The notes under the pieces: model-generated
The model's input: only the letters and a program-made list of their open reading frames with translations
Database searches by the model: none
What the model was told of the DNA's origin: nothing
NCBI RefSeq assembly: GCF_943169845.1
Contig: NZ_CALPBW010000011.1
Coordinates: forward strand, 1 to 64,000
Reading direction: 5' to 3'
Length of the DNA: 64,000 nucleotides
From: Peptoniphilus rachelemmaiella
GTDB taxonomy: Bacteria > Bacillota > Clostridia > Tissierellales > Peptoniphilaceae
Made by a program: the position numbers and the translations under genes
Shown: in pieces, positions 41,765 through 51,275 of the stretch
Layout: every line of letters starts with the position of its first letter
Numbering within the stretch: position 1 is the stretch's first letter

Positions 41765-42127
41765 TCAATTCCCCACATAAACGACAATGCAGTCTTTCCA
41801 TTTGTCGTCATACTTGGACTTTTCTTCTTCAAAAATTTCTTCAAACTCATCATCGGTAAAGTTGGAATATGCGTATTTTTCGCACAACATTTCTCTTAAT
41901 TCTTCTTCAAAGTATCTTTTATCATCAAAGACAATTTCATTATCAACTTCGTTTTGGCAATCAAGGATTTTACCCTTATGCGCTCTAATCATGCTACACG
42001 ACATATAGTCAAAAGTACCGTCATTCCCTGTATCATCAGCAAAAAACATAAGTGGCAAGTCAGGATATTCTGCAATCAACCTTTTTAATTCTTTGCATTC
42101 GTTAAGAAAATAGTAATTATTCATCAT
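41765..42127 (-). CDS. Hypothetical acidic protein, 120 aa
   Basis: Starts at the ATG overlapping the dUTPase stop (TGATG). NNYYFLNECKELKRLIAEYP and DLPLMFFADDTGND suggest a small alpha/beta fold. No family recognised. Confidence 0.5.
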   Translation of the reverse strand: MMNNYYFLNECKELKRLIAEYPDLPLMFFADDTGNDGTFDYMSCSMIRAHKGKILDCQNEVDNEIVFDDKRYFEEELREMLCEKYAYSNFTDDEFEEIFEEEKSKYDDKWKDCIVVYVGN

Positions 42128-42555
42128 CACTGCACCCCCGTGCTTCCAAATCCACCTGTGCCGCGCCTCGTATCTCCAAGCCCGGCGGATCGCTCCAAGT
42201 CCACTTGTAAATACGGCACGATAATCATTTGAGCCACCCTTACTCCCGGCTCAATCGTAATCACATCGTGGCCGTGATTAACCAACTTAATCCCGATTTC
42301 TCCGCGATAATCGCAATCGATTATCCCCACGGAATTTAACATCGATAACCCGCGCCAGCCGTAACCCGATCTGACTACGAGCATCCCAAAGCATTCGCTC
42401 GGGATCTCTACAGCGAGATGTGTTTCCAACTCCGCCAGCGCACCGGGCCCGATGGTGATCTCTTTGTCGCCGTTATAATAAACATCAATTCCGGCAGCGC
42501 CTTCGCTTCCGTAGCGCGGCTCCTTTGCGCCGGGTTTCGTCATTACATAGTTCAT
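42127..42555 (-). CDS. dut: dUTP diphosphatase (dUTPase)
   Basis: 142 residues with the trimeric dUTPase motifs: AAGIDVYYN (1), VRSGYGWRG (2), SVGIIDCDYRGEIGIKL (3), GVRVAQMIIVP (4) and the C-terminal GDTRRGTGGFGSTG (5). It hydrolyses dUTP to dUMP and PPi, keeping uracil out of phage DNA. It overlaps both neighbours in the early operon. Confidence 0.95.
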   Translation of the reverse strand: MNYVMTKPGAKEPRYGSEGAAGIDVYYNGDKEITIGPGALAELETHLAVEIPSECFGMLVVRSGYGWRGLSMLNSVGIIDCDYRGEIGIKLVNHGHDVITIEPGVRVAQMIIVPYLQVDLERSAGLGDTRRGTGGFGSTGVQ

Positions 42556-42710
42556 TTTTCTAAACTCCTCACAACAATAATCGGATTTCCAAATCCTAAA
42601 ACCTTACAAACCTCGTAATCGCTATTCACCGCGTTGCCCTCATTGGCGGCTGTGACCTCTTCTTCCGGATCGTATTTGCTCAGGATGTATATCAAGTCCT
42701 TAACTTTCAT
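42552..42710 (-). CDS. Small phage protein, 52 aa
   Basis: The frame from ATG 42710 encodes KVKDLIYILSKYDPEEEVTA and ends RSLEK, with 4-bp overlap to dut and an 11-bp overlap with the helicase gene. It resembles short proteins often found beside phage helicases. Function unknown. Confidence 0.55.
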   Translation of the reverse strand: MKVKDLIYILSKYDPEEEVTAANEGNAVNSDYEVCKVLGFGNPIIVVRSLEK

Positions 42711-44055
42711 CACATCCTCCAATCTCCGCTTTTAACTTCTTAAGCAACTCTTCCTGCCGGATGCCCTTTCCTTCAAGCGCTTTCGCCACACGGCCGTCCA
42801 CCGTGCCTTCCGTCAGCAAGCGATAAATCCGCACCGCGTTCTTCTGCCCTTGCCTGTGCAGCCGTGCGTTGGCCTGCTGGTAGAGCTCCAAGCTCCACGT
42901 CAGTCCATACCAAATAATAATGCTCCCGCCATCCTGTAAGTTCAGCCCGTGGCCGGCGCTCGCGGGATGCGCCAAAAGCATTTTTATCTTCCCGGCGTTC
43001 CAGTCCCTGATCGACTCCGCCCCGTCCAGCTTCACCGCATCGGGGAAGCGCTCTTTGATCCGCTCGTAGTCGCTCTTAAAGCTGTAAAACACCAGAATAT
43101 TTTCGCCCTGCGCCTCTTCCCTGAGCTCCTCCAAAGCATCCAACTTTCGCCCGTGAACGATGTGGGTCTTTCCATCCTCGTCGTAAACCGCACCATTAGC
43201 CAGCTGCAGAAGTTTATTGCTTACCACAGCAGCGGATAAAGCGGCGATGGTATCGTCACCAAGTTCCAACACGGCATCTCGCTCCATGGTCTTGTAAAGC
43301 TTCTTCTCCTTGGCGTCCATGGCCACCTTCACATCGATCAGCATAGGCTCTTTCAAATCCAGATGATCCTTGGCGCTCATGCTGATACAAATGTCGCTGA
43401 TGGCATCGTCGATCGCTTCCTTTGCACCGGGCTTCAACTTATATTCCGTATACATTCCCCGACTGATCCCGTCGAAGTACGTCCGGCGAAAGGCGGTGAT
43501 GTTCTTCCCCAATCGCTTCCCGCGATCCAAGAGATAAACCTGCGCCCATAGATCCAGATAGGAGTTCGGCGCCGGCGTACCGGTAAGACCGATCACCCGC
43601 TTGAAGTATGGCGTCACGGTTTTCAGCTTCTTAAAGCGCTTCGACGCGTGATTCTTAAAGCTGGAAAGCTCGTCGATGACCAGCGTATCGAAGTCCCAAT
43701 CCCCTTTCATCTCGTCCACCAGCCACGCCACATTATCCCGCGACACGATGTAAACATCGGCATCCGCCTGAATCGCTCGTCGCCTTTCCGCCGGCGTGCC
43801 TAAGATCTTCGAAACCGTCAGCGATTGAAGGTGGCGCCACTTTTTAATCTCCGAAGGCCACGTATCCTCCGCCACACGCTTCGGTGCAATGACCAGCACC
43901 TTTCCGATGTCCAGATAATCATCACGAAGAAGCTCCACGGCCGTCAGGGAAGATACCGTCTTTCCCATGCCCATGTCGAGGAAGAGACCACAGGCGGGAT
44001 GGGACAGAATCCAATCTGTCGCCGCCTGCTGGTAGTCATGGGGCCTATAGTCCAT
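42700..44055 (-). CDS. SNF2-family DEAD/DEAH-like helicase
   Basis: 451 residues. Walker A is GLFLDMGMGKTVSS, followed by VLVIAPKRVAEDTWPSEIKK, the DExx-type TLVIDELSSFKNH, and LTGTPAPNSYLDLWAQ. The C-terminal helicase half has ENILVFYSFKSDYERI, LAHPASAGHGLNLQ and RLHRQGQKNAVRIYRL. This matches the SNF2-like helicases of Firmicutes phage replication modules. ATG 44055 is chosen. Confidence 0.92.
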   Translation of the reverse strand: MDYRPHDYQQAATDWILSHPACGLFLDMGMGKTVSSLTAVELLRDDYLDIGKVLVIAPKRVAEDTWPSEIKKWRHLQSLTVSKILGTPAERRRAIQADADVYIVSRDNVAWLVDEMKGDWDFDTLVIDELSSFKNHASKRFKKLKTVTPYFKRVIGLTGTPAPNSYLDLWAQVYLLDRGKRLGKNITAFRRTYFDGISRGMYTEYKLKPGAKEAIDDAISDICISMSAKDHLDLKEPMLIDVKVAMDAKEKKLYKTMERDAVLELGDDTIAALSAAVVSNKLLQLANGAVYDEDGKTHIVHGRKLDALEELREEAQGENILVFYSFKSDYERIKERFPDAVKLDGAESIRDWNAGKIKMLLAHPASAGHGLNLQDGGSIIIWYGLTWSLELYQQANARLHRQGQKNAVRIYRLLTEGTVDGRVAKALEGKGIRQEELLKKLKAEIGGCDES

Positions 44056-44335
44056 GTTCCACCTCTCGGATAAAGGAATCCACCGATAGATTATTCGACA
44101 GTACCCGCACATCGAAACCCAAAGAGGCGAGTCTATTTTGTTGGGCCGCCTGCACCGGCGAAAGCTTTCCGTATTTCGGGCGTTTCAGTTCTACGAAGAC
44201 ACATCGCCCACCGGGCAGAAGCACCAAGCGATCCGGCACGCCGTTATTTCCTTGGCTCACCAATTTCATACACCGGCCGCCCAAAGCTTCGACACCTTTT
44301 CTCAGACGCCGTTCCACATCCTTTTCAAGTGCCAT
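44045..44335 (-). CDS. VRR-NUC domain nuclease
   Basis: 96 residues from ATG 44335 (ALEKDVERRLRKGVEALGG). The active-site pattern GVPDRLVLLPGGRCVFVELK is typical of phage VRR-NUC proteins (PD-(D/E)XK type). It overlaps the helicase gene by 11 bp; such nuclease/helicase pairs are common in phage replication. Confidence 0.9.
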   Translation of the reverse strand: MALEKDVERRLRKGVEALGGRCMKLVSQGNNGVPDRLVLLPGGRCVFVELKRPKYGKLSPVQAAQQNRLASLGFDVRVLSNNLSVDSFIREVEHGL

Positions 44336-44339
44336 CTCA

Positions 44340-44610
44340 TCACTCCTTTCTCTAACAAGACAGATAAGACAGAATTTAGGCGACAAACTTATATTTTCGT
44401 ATAGGGGCATTAGGCCCTATACGTGTGTGCCTATTAATACATTTTATTTTTCTCATATATTCTGTCTTGTTTGTCTTATACTTGCATAAACGTTGATAAA
44501 TCAATGGGTTGAGTACAAGACAGAATTTTACACTCTGTCTTGTTTGTCTTATAAAAATAAGACAGAATCCGTTCTACATAAGACAGAATTAAAAAGTCTG
44601 TCTTGCCCGT
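44340..44610. repeat. Cluster of ATAAGACAGAAT-type iterons, candidate replication origin
   Basis: At least eight copies of the core AAGACAGAAT or AAGACAGA occur in both orientations: near 44359, 44369, 44457, 44470, 44518, 44537, 44550, 44565, 44579 and 44597. They flank an 8-bp stem (GTATAGGG / CCCTATAC, 44399-44422). The region is AT-rich and non-coding between primase-helicase and nuclease/helicase genes. Confidence 0.65.
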
Positions 44611-47006
44611 GCATAGGATCTTTGTTGGCCATAAATCTTAAAATAAGGTCTTCCATCTTCCTTCTCCCATCCACGAAGACTTCCCAAAATATCGTTGATC
44701 TCCCGTGAATTGATCGGCTTCAAATCGCCGGGCCGTTTGCCCAAGACCTCGCACCATACTTCCATCACACAGACCCGATCCTTTCGATAGGTGCGGGCCG
44801 CTTCCGTGAAGGTGTCGGCGTCTCCTCGTAAGAACGAAAGCCGTTCCTGCAGGTCCAACTCGTCCCAATCGGCTGGGAAGTCCATGTCCAGGTACGCTTC
44901 GATTAGACCGGAAAGAGGCGTGTCTTCCTTGTGGGCGTGCTGCATCTCGATTGCCAGCACCTTGGCCTCGTCGCTTAAAAGTAAGCTCGTGCCCTGCTTA
45001 TAAAGCACATAGGCCTCCGCCCACAGTTGATCCACTTCCCCGGCTAAATCGTCAAAAACACTTTTCGTCGGAAGCACCTCATAGCAGTCAATGGGCCATG
45101 CCCGCCTTTCTCCCGTCGGATCTCGTAAATACCGCTCGTCGTTCGTCGTCCCCCAAAAGACACATTGCCGGGGAAAGCGCGAGGTGTTCTTCGCGTAGGC
45201 CACGCGGTAAATATCTTCCTGCTTGGATAAAAACGCCTTTACCGCTTCCCTGTCCGCCTTCCGTGTGGCGTTCAGCTCGCCGACCTCCACGTGCCAGACG
45301 CCCTGGATCAGCTCCGCCGCTTCCTTCCCCTTCACCGTGTCGAGAGAGTCGGAATACCAGCCCTTCGCCAGCTTGGAAATGAACGTGGATTTCCCGATCC
45401 CCTGAGCGCCTACTAGGGTCACCATCTGGTCGTACTTCGTGCCGGGGCGCATCACCCGCGCCACCGCCGCCACCATGTGGCAGATGGCCACCTCTCGGGT
45501 ATAGACATTGTCCTCCGCGCCCAAGTAGTCCATAAACATGGTTTCGATGCGCTTCGCACCGTCCCATATCAGCCCCTGCAGGTATTCCCGCACAGGGTGA
45601 TAGCGATGCCGCTCAAAGGTCAGATTCTTCGCATCGTCGATCTTATAAGCCACCGTCAGCCCGTAGTTCGATTCCATAAAAAGCCGAAGCCCGCTGTCGT
45701 CATTGTCCCGCCAATCGTGTTCCCCGTCCTTCGTCCAGGGCACGCCGCCGGCCACGTACGCCCGATTGGCGAAGGCGTCGTATTTCAGTTTCCCCGCCAA
45801 ACGGGGATCGTGTTCTAAAATCAAAATGGAATTTTTAATGGCATTTTCCACATTGCCCTTTTTATCGATGGAAAGCTCTTTCAGCCACGCATCGTCGTCG
45901 CCCTCGTCAAATTCGAAGTCATCCTCCGCCGATGCAAGACGTTCCTTCCCGAGCTGTATCTTGACGCCGTCGTCTTCTCGCGCCATAGCCACCATCTTCG
46001 TAAAAGAGGGCAGGCGATTTGTCGGCGTGTCTGCCTTCGCTTCATCGTCCAAACCGCCGAAGAGGTGGATGCGCACCAGGTCAAACGCATTGCACAGCTG
46101 GCCGCTGGAAGGGTCTGTCCCGTGATGTGAATAGGCGAACTTGTCGTCATAGACCACCAGCCCGCCCACGGTTGAGCCGGCCTTATAGGTGTAGCGCCCT
46201 TCCGTGCCCGTCGGGCCATAGACGTCGCTTAGGAAAGTATCGATGGCATCGTGAATGGAGTACGTGCGGCAAAAGGCGCCGACGATGCCGTCTTTCGTAA
46301 GCGGGTCTTCCTGCCGCTTCGCCTGATCCGTAATGCGGCCGTCCAGCCTTTCCGAGCTCGGCCATTGGCTCACGTCCCGCCAGTCCTCGTAGCGATCCAG
46401 CACCGTATTCGGATCCAAAAAGGCGCCGGGCACGTGCTTATAGATATACTCCCCGTCCGAGGGCGAGCTCGGCCAGTACATGAGCCGCGACGGCTCGAAG
46501 GTCGTCGGGTCGAAATAGGCGAGGCCAATGTCCTCCGCCACCTTCCGAGCCACGGCCTGATACTCGTCGGGCACCACTTGGCGAGAGAGCGGGATAATCA
46601 GCCGAAGCCGCGGCGCCTCCGGACGATGGGAGTGGGTGGAGTAAAGCACCATCTCCTGATTAAAGAACATGGTGATGCTGTCCCACACGTCATCCACCGT
46701 CGTATCGATAGCGTCCATGTCCAAGGTAAGCATGGAGCGGTTCGCCACGTTCTCCGCCTTCCGTCTGCCTTGTTTTAAAAGGCCGCCGACGAAACCGCCT
46801 ACGTCCTTAATGGCGTCGCGGTTGGTCTTCGCCATGGCCCTATACTCCGCCGTCGTCTCCCGTGTGCGGGTGGTGCGGCTTAGCTTCTTCCTAAAATCCG
46901 ACCAGCTGATCTCTTCGTTTTTCCAATGCTTTGACCGGCGGCCGGCTCCCGTGGCGATCCATAAGAGCCTGTCCGCGCCGGTATTTAGTTCTTTTTTCAC
47001 ATCCAT
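44589..47006 (-). CDS. VirE-family primase-helicase
   Basis: 805 residues. The N-terminal half (about 30-300) resembles a primase-polymerase-like domain: SMLTLDMDAIDTTVDDVWDS and RLRLIIPLSRQVVPDEYQAV. The C-terminal VirE P-loop domain has the Walker A VGAQGIGKSTFISKLAKGWY, the ELNATRKADREAVKAF segment and FPRQCVFWGTTN. It would prime and unwind at the phage origin. It follows the DNA polymerase. Confidence 0.9.
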   Translation of the reverse strand: MDVKKELNTGADRLLWIATGAGRRSKHWKNEEISWSDFRKKLSRTTRTRETTAEYRAMAKTNRDAIKDVGGFVGGLLKQGRRKAENVANRSMLTLDMDAIDTTVDDVWDSITMFFNQEMVLYSTHSHRPEAPRLRLIIPLSRQVVPDEYQAVARKVAEDIGLAYFDPTTFEPSRLMYWPSSPSDGEYIYKHVPGAFLDPNTVLDRYEDWRDVSQWPSSERLDGRITDQAKRQEDPLTKDGIVGAFCRTYSIHDAIDTFLSDVYGPTGTEGRYTYKAGSTVGGLVVYDDKFAYSHHGTDPSSGQLCNAFDLVRIHLFGGLDDEAKADTPTNRLPSFTKMVAMAREDDGVKIQLGKERLASAEDDFEFDEGDDDAWLKELSIDKKGNVENAIKNSILILEHDPRLAGKLKYDAFANRAYVAGGVPWTKDGEHDWRDNDDSGLRLFMESNYGLTVAYKIDDAKNLTFERHRYHPVREYLQGLIWDGAKRIETMFMDYLGAEDNVYTREVAICHMVAAVARVMRPGTKYDQMVTLVGAQGIGKSTFISKLAKGWYSDSLDTVKGKEAAELIQGVWHVEVGELNATRKADREAVKAFLSKQEDIYRVAYAKNTSRFPRQCVFWGTTNDERYLRDPTGERRAWPIDCYEVLPTKSVFDDLAGEVDQLWAEAYVLYKQGTSLLLSDEAKVLAIEMQHAHKEDTPLSGLIEAYLDMDFPADWDELDLQERLSFLRGDADTFTEAARTYRKDRVCVMEVWCEVLGKRPGDLKPINSREINDILGSLRGWEKEDGRPYFKIYGQQRSYARARQTF

Positions 47007-47009
47007 AAT

Positions 47010-48938
47010 CTAGTCCTTTTGATAGTACCGGCAAGTAAAGCCGTCGGCTCTAAGAGGCAAATCGGCGCACCATGCGGGCGGCTTGCCCATCATGGCGCAA
47101 ATCGCATCCAGATCCTCCGCAGCCTTCGCCTCGATCACCACCTCGTCGTGGATGTGCATGACGATCTTATAGCCGGCGCGATCCAAAGCGAGCATGGCGT
47201 GACCTAAAATGTCTCGGGCCGTCGCCTGCACGATGTTCTCCACCAAAGAGCCGCCGTAGGTCTCGCGCTTGAGCCAATCCGTTCCGGCGCTGTTGCGCTC
47301 GTAGTAGACGATGCTGTCGCCGCCGAACCTGTTCTCGCCGATGGCCGGCTTGGCGTAAAAGAGGCGGCGCCCCGACGGTAAGACAATCTGTAGCATCCCC
47401 GAGGACACATAGGCCGCGAGCTTGCCGTCAGCGAAGCGCTGCGGCTTTCTCTCGCGAATGGCGCGGGTGACGGCGGACTGAGTCTCATACCACAGCTGCA
47501 CAATCCCCGGATTCGCCTCTCGCCACATGTCCACAATGGGCTGCAGGTCTTCTTCGGGGATCCCCATCTTGAGGGCTCCCATGGCGGTGAGTGCACCCTT
47601 TCCCCCTTGATAGCCGAGGGCGAGGGTAGCCACCTTTCCACGTTGGCGCATGTCAGATCCTTTCTTAATCGACTCCACCGGCACGTGGAACATCTTCGCC
47701 GCCGTGGCCTCATAGATCTTTCCGGTGGTGCGGAACACGTCCAGCACCCAATCCTCCCCGGCGATCCAAGCGATGACGCGGGCTTCGATGGCGGAGTAGT
47801 CCGCCACGGCGAAGACGCGCCCTTCGGAAGGCACGATGGCCGTCCTCAGACATTGGCTCATAATATCCGGGCCGTCGTCATAGGTCATGTCCAGGGCCTC
47901 CAAGTCCCCCGTCTTAATCACGGCCCGCGCCGTGTCCAAATCGGAGATATAATTCCTCGGGAGATTCTGCGCTTGGATCAAGCGGCCCGCCCATCGGCCC
48001 GTGCGCCGTGCGCCGTAAAACTGAAAGAGCCCTCGGGCCCTTCCGTCGCCCATAACGATTTCCTCCATCTTGTAATACTTCGCCGTGGAGGTCTTCGAGA
48101 GCTGCTTCCTAATTTCCAGCACTTCCACCACATCCGGGTAGGCGGCATAGGTCGATATAAGCTCGTCTATATTTCCCTTCGTCACCGACTTCACCTTGTC
48201 GCCGGTCGCCGAGTGAATAAAGGCCTTAATGTCAGTTAAACTGTTGGGATTGTCTTTTCCCGTGATCTCCTTATAGCGGGCGGTTAGGTGCTTCACCATC
48301 TCCCCATCGATGGCCATGGCGCCGTGGACTAAGTCCATATCCAGAGCGATGCCTCGGCTGTTGATGGCCTGATCCAGCCTGTAAAGCGCCCACTCCGAAT
48401 CGGGAAGCTCGAAGCGATCCAGCTTCTCGCGGATGCGCATCTCCACCTCCACGTCCCGGCGGCAGTACTCGATGAACCTTTCCCAGTCCTCATCTTCGTC
48501 CATGGCAAGCTGCTGCGCCCCTTTTTGCGGAGAGCAGAATTTCTTAATCAGCCGCTTGCCGTCTTTAATCTTTCCCTCGTCCTCACCGAGACCGATCGCA
48601 TCGCCCACTGACGCCAAACCGCCGCCGATGCCGCAGGCCCACGCCTTAATCATGGTGCACTCCCACGGCCCCGAGGTGATCTCGAAGGCGCGATCCAAAC
48701 ACGTCCGCTCAAAGGACGCATTGAACGCCGTCTTAATCACCGATGGATCCGTAAGGGCGGCCAGAATAGGAGCGGGAAGCGGATCCTTTGTCAGGTCCAC
48801 CACCTCCACGTCTCCGCCGTCGATGGCGTAGGCAAAGAGCAAGATGCGAAAAGCGGGCGTGTCCACATAACGATACACGCCCACCTTTCCAATCTCCTGA
48901 TCGCTGAACGTCTCGATGTCGATTGCCAGCGTGCGCAT
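47010..48938 (-). CDS. Phage family A DNA polymerase
   Basis: 642 residues. The 3'-5' exonuclease N-terminus (LAIDIETFSD, TAFNASFE, YCRRDVEVEMRIREKLD) is followed by a polA domain with GDGRARGLFQFYGARRTGRW, VADYSAIEARVIAWIAGE (Asp), RGKVATLALGYQGGKGA (O-helix) and VMHIHDEVVIEAK (HDE). It replicates the phage genome. It lies 2 bp after the DUF2815 gene. Confidence 0.95.
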   Translation of the reverse strand: MRTLAIDIETFSDQEIGKVGVYRYVDTPAFRILLFAYAIDGGDVEVVDLTKDPLPAPILAALTDPSVIKTAFNASFERTCLDRAFEITSGPWECTMIKAWACGIGGGLASVGDAIGLGEDEGKIKDGKRLIKKFCSPQKGAQQLAMDEDEDWERFIEYCRRDVEVEMRIREKLDRFELPDSEWALYRLDQAINSRGIALDMDLVHGAMAIDGEMVKHLTARYKEITGKDNPNSLTDIKAFIHSATGDKVKSVTKGNIDELISTYAAYPDVVEVLEIRKQLSKTSTAKYYKMEEIVMGDGRARGLFQFYGARRTGRWAGRLIQAQNLPRNYISDLDTARAVIKTGDLEALDMTYDDGPDIMSQCLRTAIVPSEGRVFAVADYSAIEARVIAWIAGEDWVLDVFRTTGKIYEATAAKMFHVPVESIKKGSDMRQRGKVATLALGYQGGKGALTAMGALKMGIPEEDLQPIVDMWREANPGIVQLWYETQSAVTRAIRERKPQRFADGKLAAYVSSGMLQIVLPSGRRLFYAKPAIGENRFGGDSIVYYERNSAGTDWLKRETYGGSLVENIVQATARDILGHAMLALDRAGYKIVMHIHDEVVIEAKAAEDLDAICAMMGKPPAWCADLPLRADGFTCRYYQKD

Positions 48939-48940
48939 GG

Positions 48941-49519
48941 CTACGCCAGGAAGTCGTCGTCGAACTCGGCGTCTTCGAAGTCGAAGTCATCCGTTGCGCT
49001 GGATGCGCCGGAGAGTCTTTCGCCGTCGGCTACCTTTTGCACATTATTGAGCCCCGCCGCGACACCCTTATTCCCGCTTACATTGTAGGGGTAAAAGTTC
49101 ACACTTACATTGGCATAGCAGCCGCTATACACGTCTTCGGGTCCGAGAGGAAGCGGCTTACCCGTGTTCGGGTCTCTCAGCTTGCCCACTACCTGCGGCG
49201 CGTTCTTGCTGTTGGCGTTGATAAAATAATGCCCTTGATAGTTCTCGTCATCCGGGCGATCCACGTCGCCGTCACGCAACGGCGTGCGCAAACCCGTTCC
49301 GAACTTCTTCCCGTATTTTTCTGAGCCCGTTTCCTTTGCATTTTCCACGGCTTTTTGAATTAAAGCGACGGTGGCCTCGTCTTCCTTGTCGATTAAAATC
49401 GAAACTGAATACTTCGGCTCTTGCCCTTCAAAGGCGCGGGGCTCAAACAGATTGGCGTAGCTCAAACGTGCGCCTGCAATAATCACTTTCGTATCGCTCT
49501 TCATAACAGATTTTCCCAT
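48941..49519 (-). CDS. DUF2815 protein, likely ssDNA-binding
   Basis: 192 residues from ATG 49519 (good GGAGG). The core LFEPRAFEGQEPKYSVSILI and YFINANSKNAPQVVG is DUF2815. The acidic C-terminal tail (DFDFEDAEFDDDFLA) resembles SSB proteins. It pairs with DUF2800 and the polymerase in many phages. Confidence 0.86.
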   Translation of the reverse strand: MGKSVMKSDTKVIIAGARLSYANLFEPRAFEGQEPKYSVSILIDKEDEATVALIQKAVENAKETGSEKYGKKFGTGLRTPLRDGDVDRPDDENYQGHYFINANSKNAPQVVGKLRDPNTGKPLPLGPEDVYSGCYANVSVNFYPYNVSGNKGVAAGLNNVQKVADGERLSGASSATDDFDFEDAEFDDDFLA

Positions 49520-49529
49520 GGTATTCCTC

Positions 49530-50651
49530 CTAATTTTCAAATTCAAAATCGTCTTCTACGGTGTTCATGGCCGGCCGCTTATCGCTTTCAGCCACCAGCG
49601 TCGGCTTTCCGGGCGGCTTCACCACCACCCCTTCGCCTAATTCGGCGAAAGCCTTTTTCCCTACTAAACTCTCAAGCTTCGTCAGCGTTTCCAGCTGCTT
49701 CGGCTTGTAGATACTTTCTTCGTCAAATCCTCCGGCGATGAGCCTTTCCGCTAAAGCCTCGGGATCGTCGATCCTGCGATTGCTTCGTCCTTCCACCAGC
49801 TTCAAACCGGGGAAGGATGCACCGGCAAGCGCCTCGTCCAGCGCATAGGCATCGATGTCCTTCAGCCATCCCTCGATTTCCTTCTTCGCGAGGATGATAC
49901 GGGCAATCTCTCCCGCATCGAGGGAGGCTTTCCGCTTTAAATCCAGATACGCCTGCATCTGCTCCGCCCGTGCCCGGCAGGTGGTACGCACCTTGCAAAA
50001 GCCACACCAGTCGCCGGCGCAGAACTCGCCTTTTCCCTTGTAAGCGAGAGCGGCGGCGGGTCTTACCGTTTTTTCCAACCACTCTTCCAGCTCGCCCACC
50101 GTCATGGTGTAGGAAGAGATGCCGTCGAGCCGCACCTGCGCCACCGTCATGGTTATGTCGCGAATCGTGTAGTAAAAGGGGTGCATTTCGCGATAGGCAC
50201 CCCATGCGTAAAGCATAAGCTGAGGATTCCTCTCCGGATCCACCACCACGCCCTTTCCGAACTTCAAGTCGATGATCTCCAGATGGCCGTTTTGCACGAT
50301 GACGCAGTCTCCGGTGCCGAAGCCCTCCGGCACTACGTCGCTAAAGTCCAGCCGCTCTTCCACCAGCATTACCGCGCCGGCATCATCGGCGGCCTTTGCC
50401 TCATTAAGTCGCTCCAAGCAATAGCCCGTGTAGTCTTCCACCTCGTCGATCATGCCGGGGTAAAAGAGCTCATGATCCTTTAAATCCTCGTAGTCCTCCC
50501 CCTTCAAGATCCTTTCGGCGATGGCGTGGGCCAACGTGCCCTCTCGTGCATAGACACTTCCCGTGTCTGCCCTTTCCGCTTCCAGCCTTGCCGACGGCGT
50601 ACAGTTCAGCCACCGATGAGCGCCGGAAGGGGATAGTAAGGCATGGCCCAT
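49530..50651 (-). CDS. DUF2800 protein, Cas4/RecB-like nuclease
   Basis: 373 residues. HALLSPSGAHRWLNCTPSAR at the N-terminus and LEIIDLKFGKGVVVDPERNP resemble DUF2800, a PD-(D/E)XK exonuclease. Cysteines around GEFCAGDWCGFCKVRTTC could bind an Fe-S cluster, as in Cas4/AddB-like nucleases. It probably works in recombination with DUF2815. Confidence 0.85.
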   Translation of the reverse strand: MGHALLSPSGAHRWLNCTPSARLEAERADTGSVYAREGTLAHAIAERILKGEDYEDLKDHELFYPGMIDEVEDYTGYCLERLNEAKAADDAGAVMLVEERLDFSDVVPEGFGTGDCVIVQNGHLEIIDLKFGKGVVVDPERNPQLMLYAWGAYREMHPFYYTIRDITMTVAQVRLDGISSYTMTVGELEEWLEKTVRPAAALAYKGKGEFCAGDWCGFCKVRTTCRARAEQMQAYLDLKRKASLDAGEIARIILAKKEIEGWLKDIDAYALDEALAGASFPGLKLVEGRSNRRIDDPEALAERLIAGGFDEESIYKPKQLETLTKLESLVGKKAFAELGEGVVVKPPGKPTLVAESDKRPAMNTVEDDFEFEN

Positions 50652-50989
50652 CAGATCGCCCCCAAGTCCTTCATCACGGCTGCGAAGTCCTCCTCTTTCA
50701 AAGAGGAGATGTTCTTCGCCCCGTACTTGTCCAGGATCCCTTTTAGCTGCGTTCGCTTGTCCTTCGTGTTCTTCGCGGCGAAAAGGGCACGCACTTCGTC
50801 GCGGGAGACGGAGGACTTGGCGGCGGCTTCCTCTTTCGCGCTATTTTCTTCTGCTTTCGTCGTCACCGCTTCCACGGCATCCGCTGCCACCTCAGCCGAA
50901 GCGCCCTTAAAATACGCCATGGCCCCGCCGAGCATAGCAATGGCTTCGGTTAGTTGATCCAATCCTTCAATCTTAATCGTGACTTCCAT
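50651..50989 (-). CDS. Hypothetical early phage protein, 112 aa
   Basis: Starts at ATG 50989 with GGAGGGTC before it. An Ala/Glu-rich helical centre and a C-terminal TQLKGILDKYGAKNISSLKE, reminiscent of rRNA biogenesis rrp5/SAP-like motifs seen in phage recombination clusters, suggest a nucleic-acid-associated role. Family not established. Confidence 0.55.
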   Translation of the reverse strand: MEVTIKIEGLDQLTEAIAMLGGAMAYFKGASAEVAADAVEAVTTKAEENSAKEEAAAKSSVSRDEVRALFAAKNTKDKRTQLKGILDKYGAKNISSLKEEDFAAVMKDLGAI

Positions 50990-51275
50990 CGAGACCCTCC
51001 TCACAGCGTAAAGATCTAATAATATTCCTGTATTGACGAACTGCATTATTGGCCAATGCATTAGGATTAGCTAAGAAATCACTTTCACTAATTGTTATAG
51101 GTCCACCGGTTAAAAAACAATCGATATAAAATTCATCCGGTTCATCGGCATACCATCTCAGATTATGCTGAAATCTATCGGATCCTTTATAAAGTTTAAA
51201 CAGAAGACAAAATTCCCCATTATGAAAATGCCTCTTGAAACCCATTCGTTCTAATTTTTCTTTTGCTGCTTCCAT
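50973..51275 (-). CDS. Hypothetical early protein, 100 aa
   Basis: An AT-rich gene in a GC-richer context (RFQHNLRWYADEPDEFYIDC). No family recognised. It overlaps both neighbours (17 and 25 bp). Confidence 0.5.
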   Translation of the reverse strand: MEAAKEKLERMGFKRHFHNGEFCLLFKLYKGSDRFQHNLRWYADEPDEFYIDCFLTGGPITISESDFLANPNALANNAVRQYRNIIRSLRCEEGLDGSHD

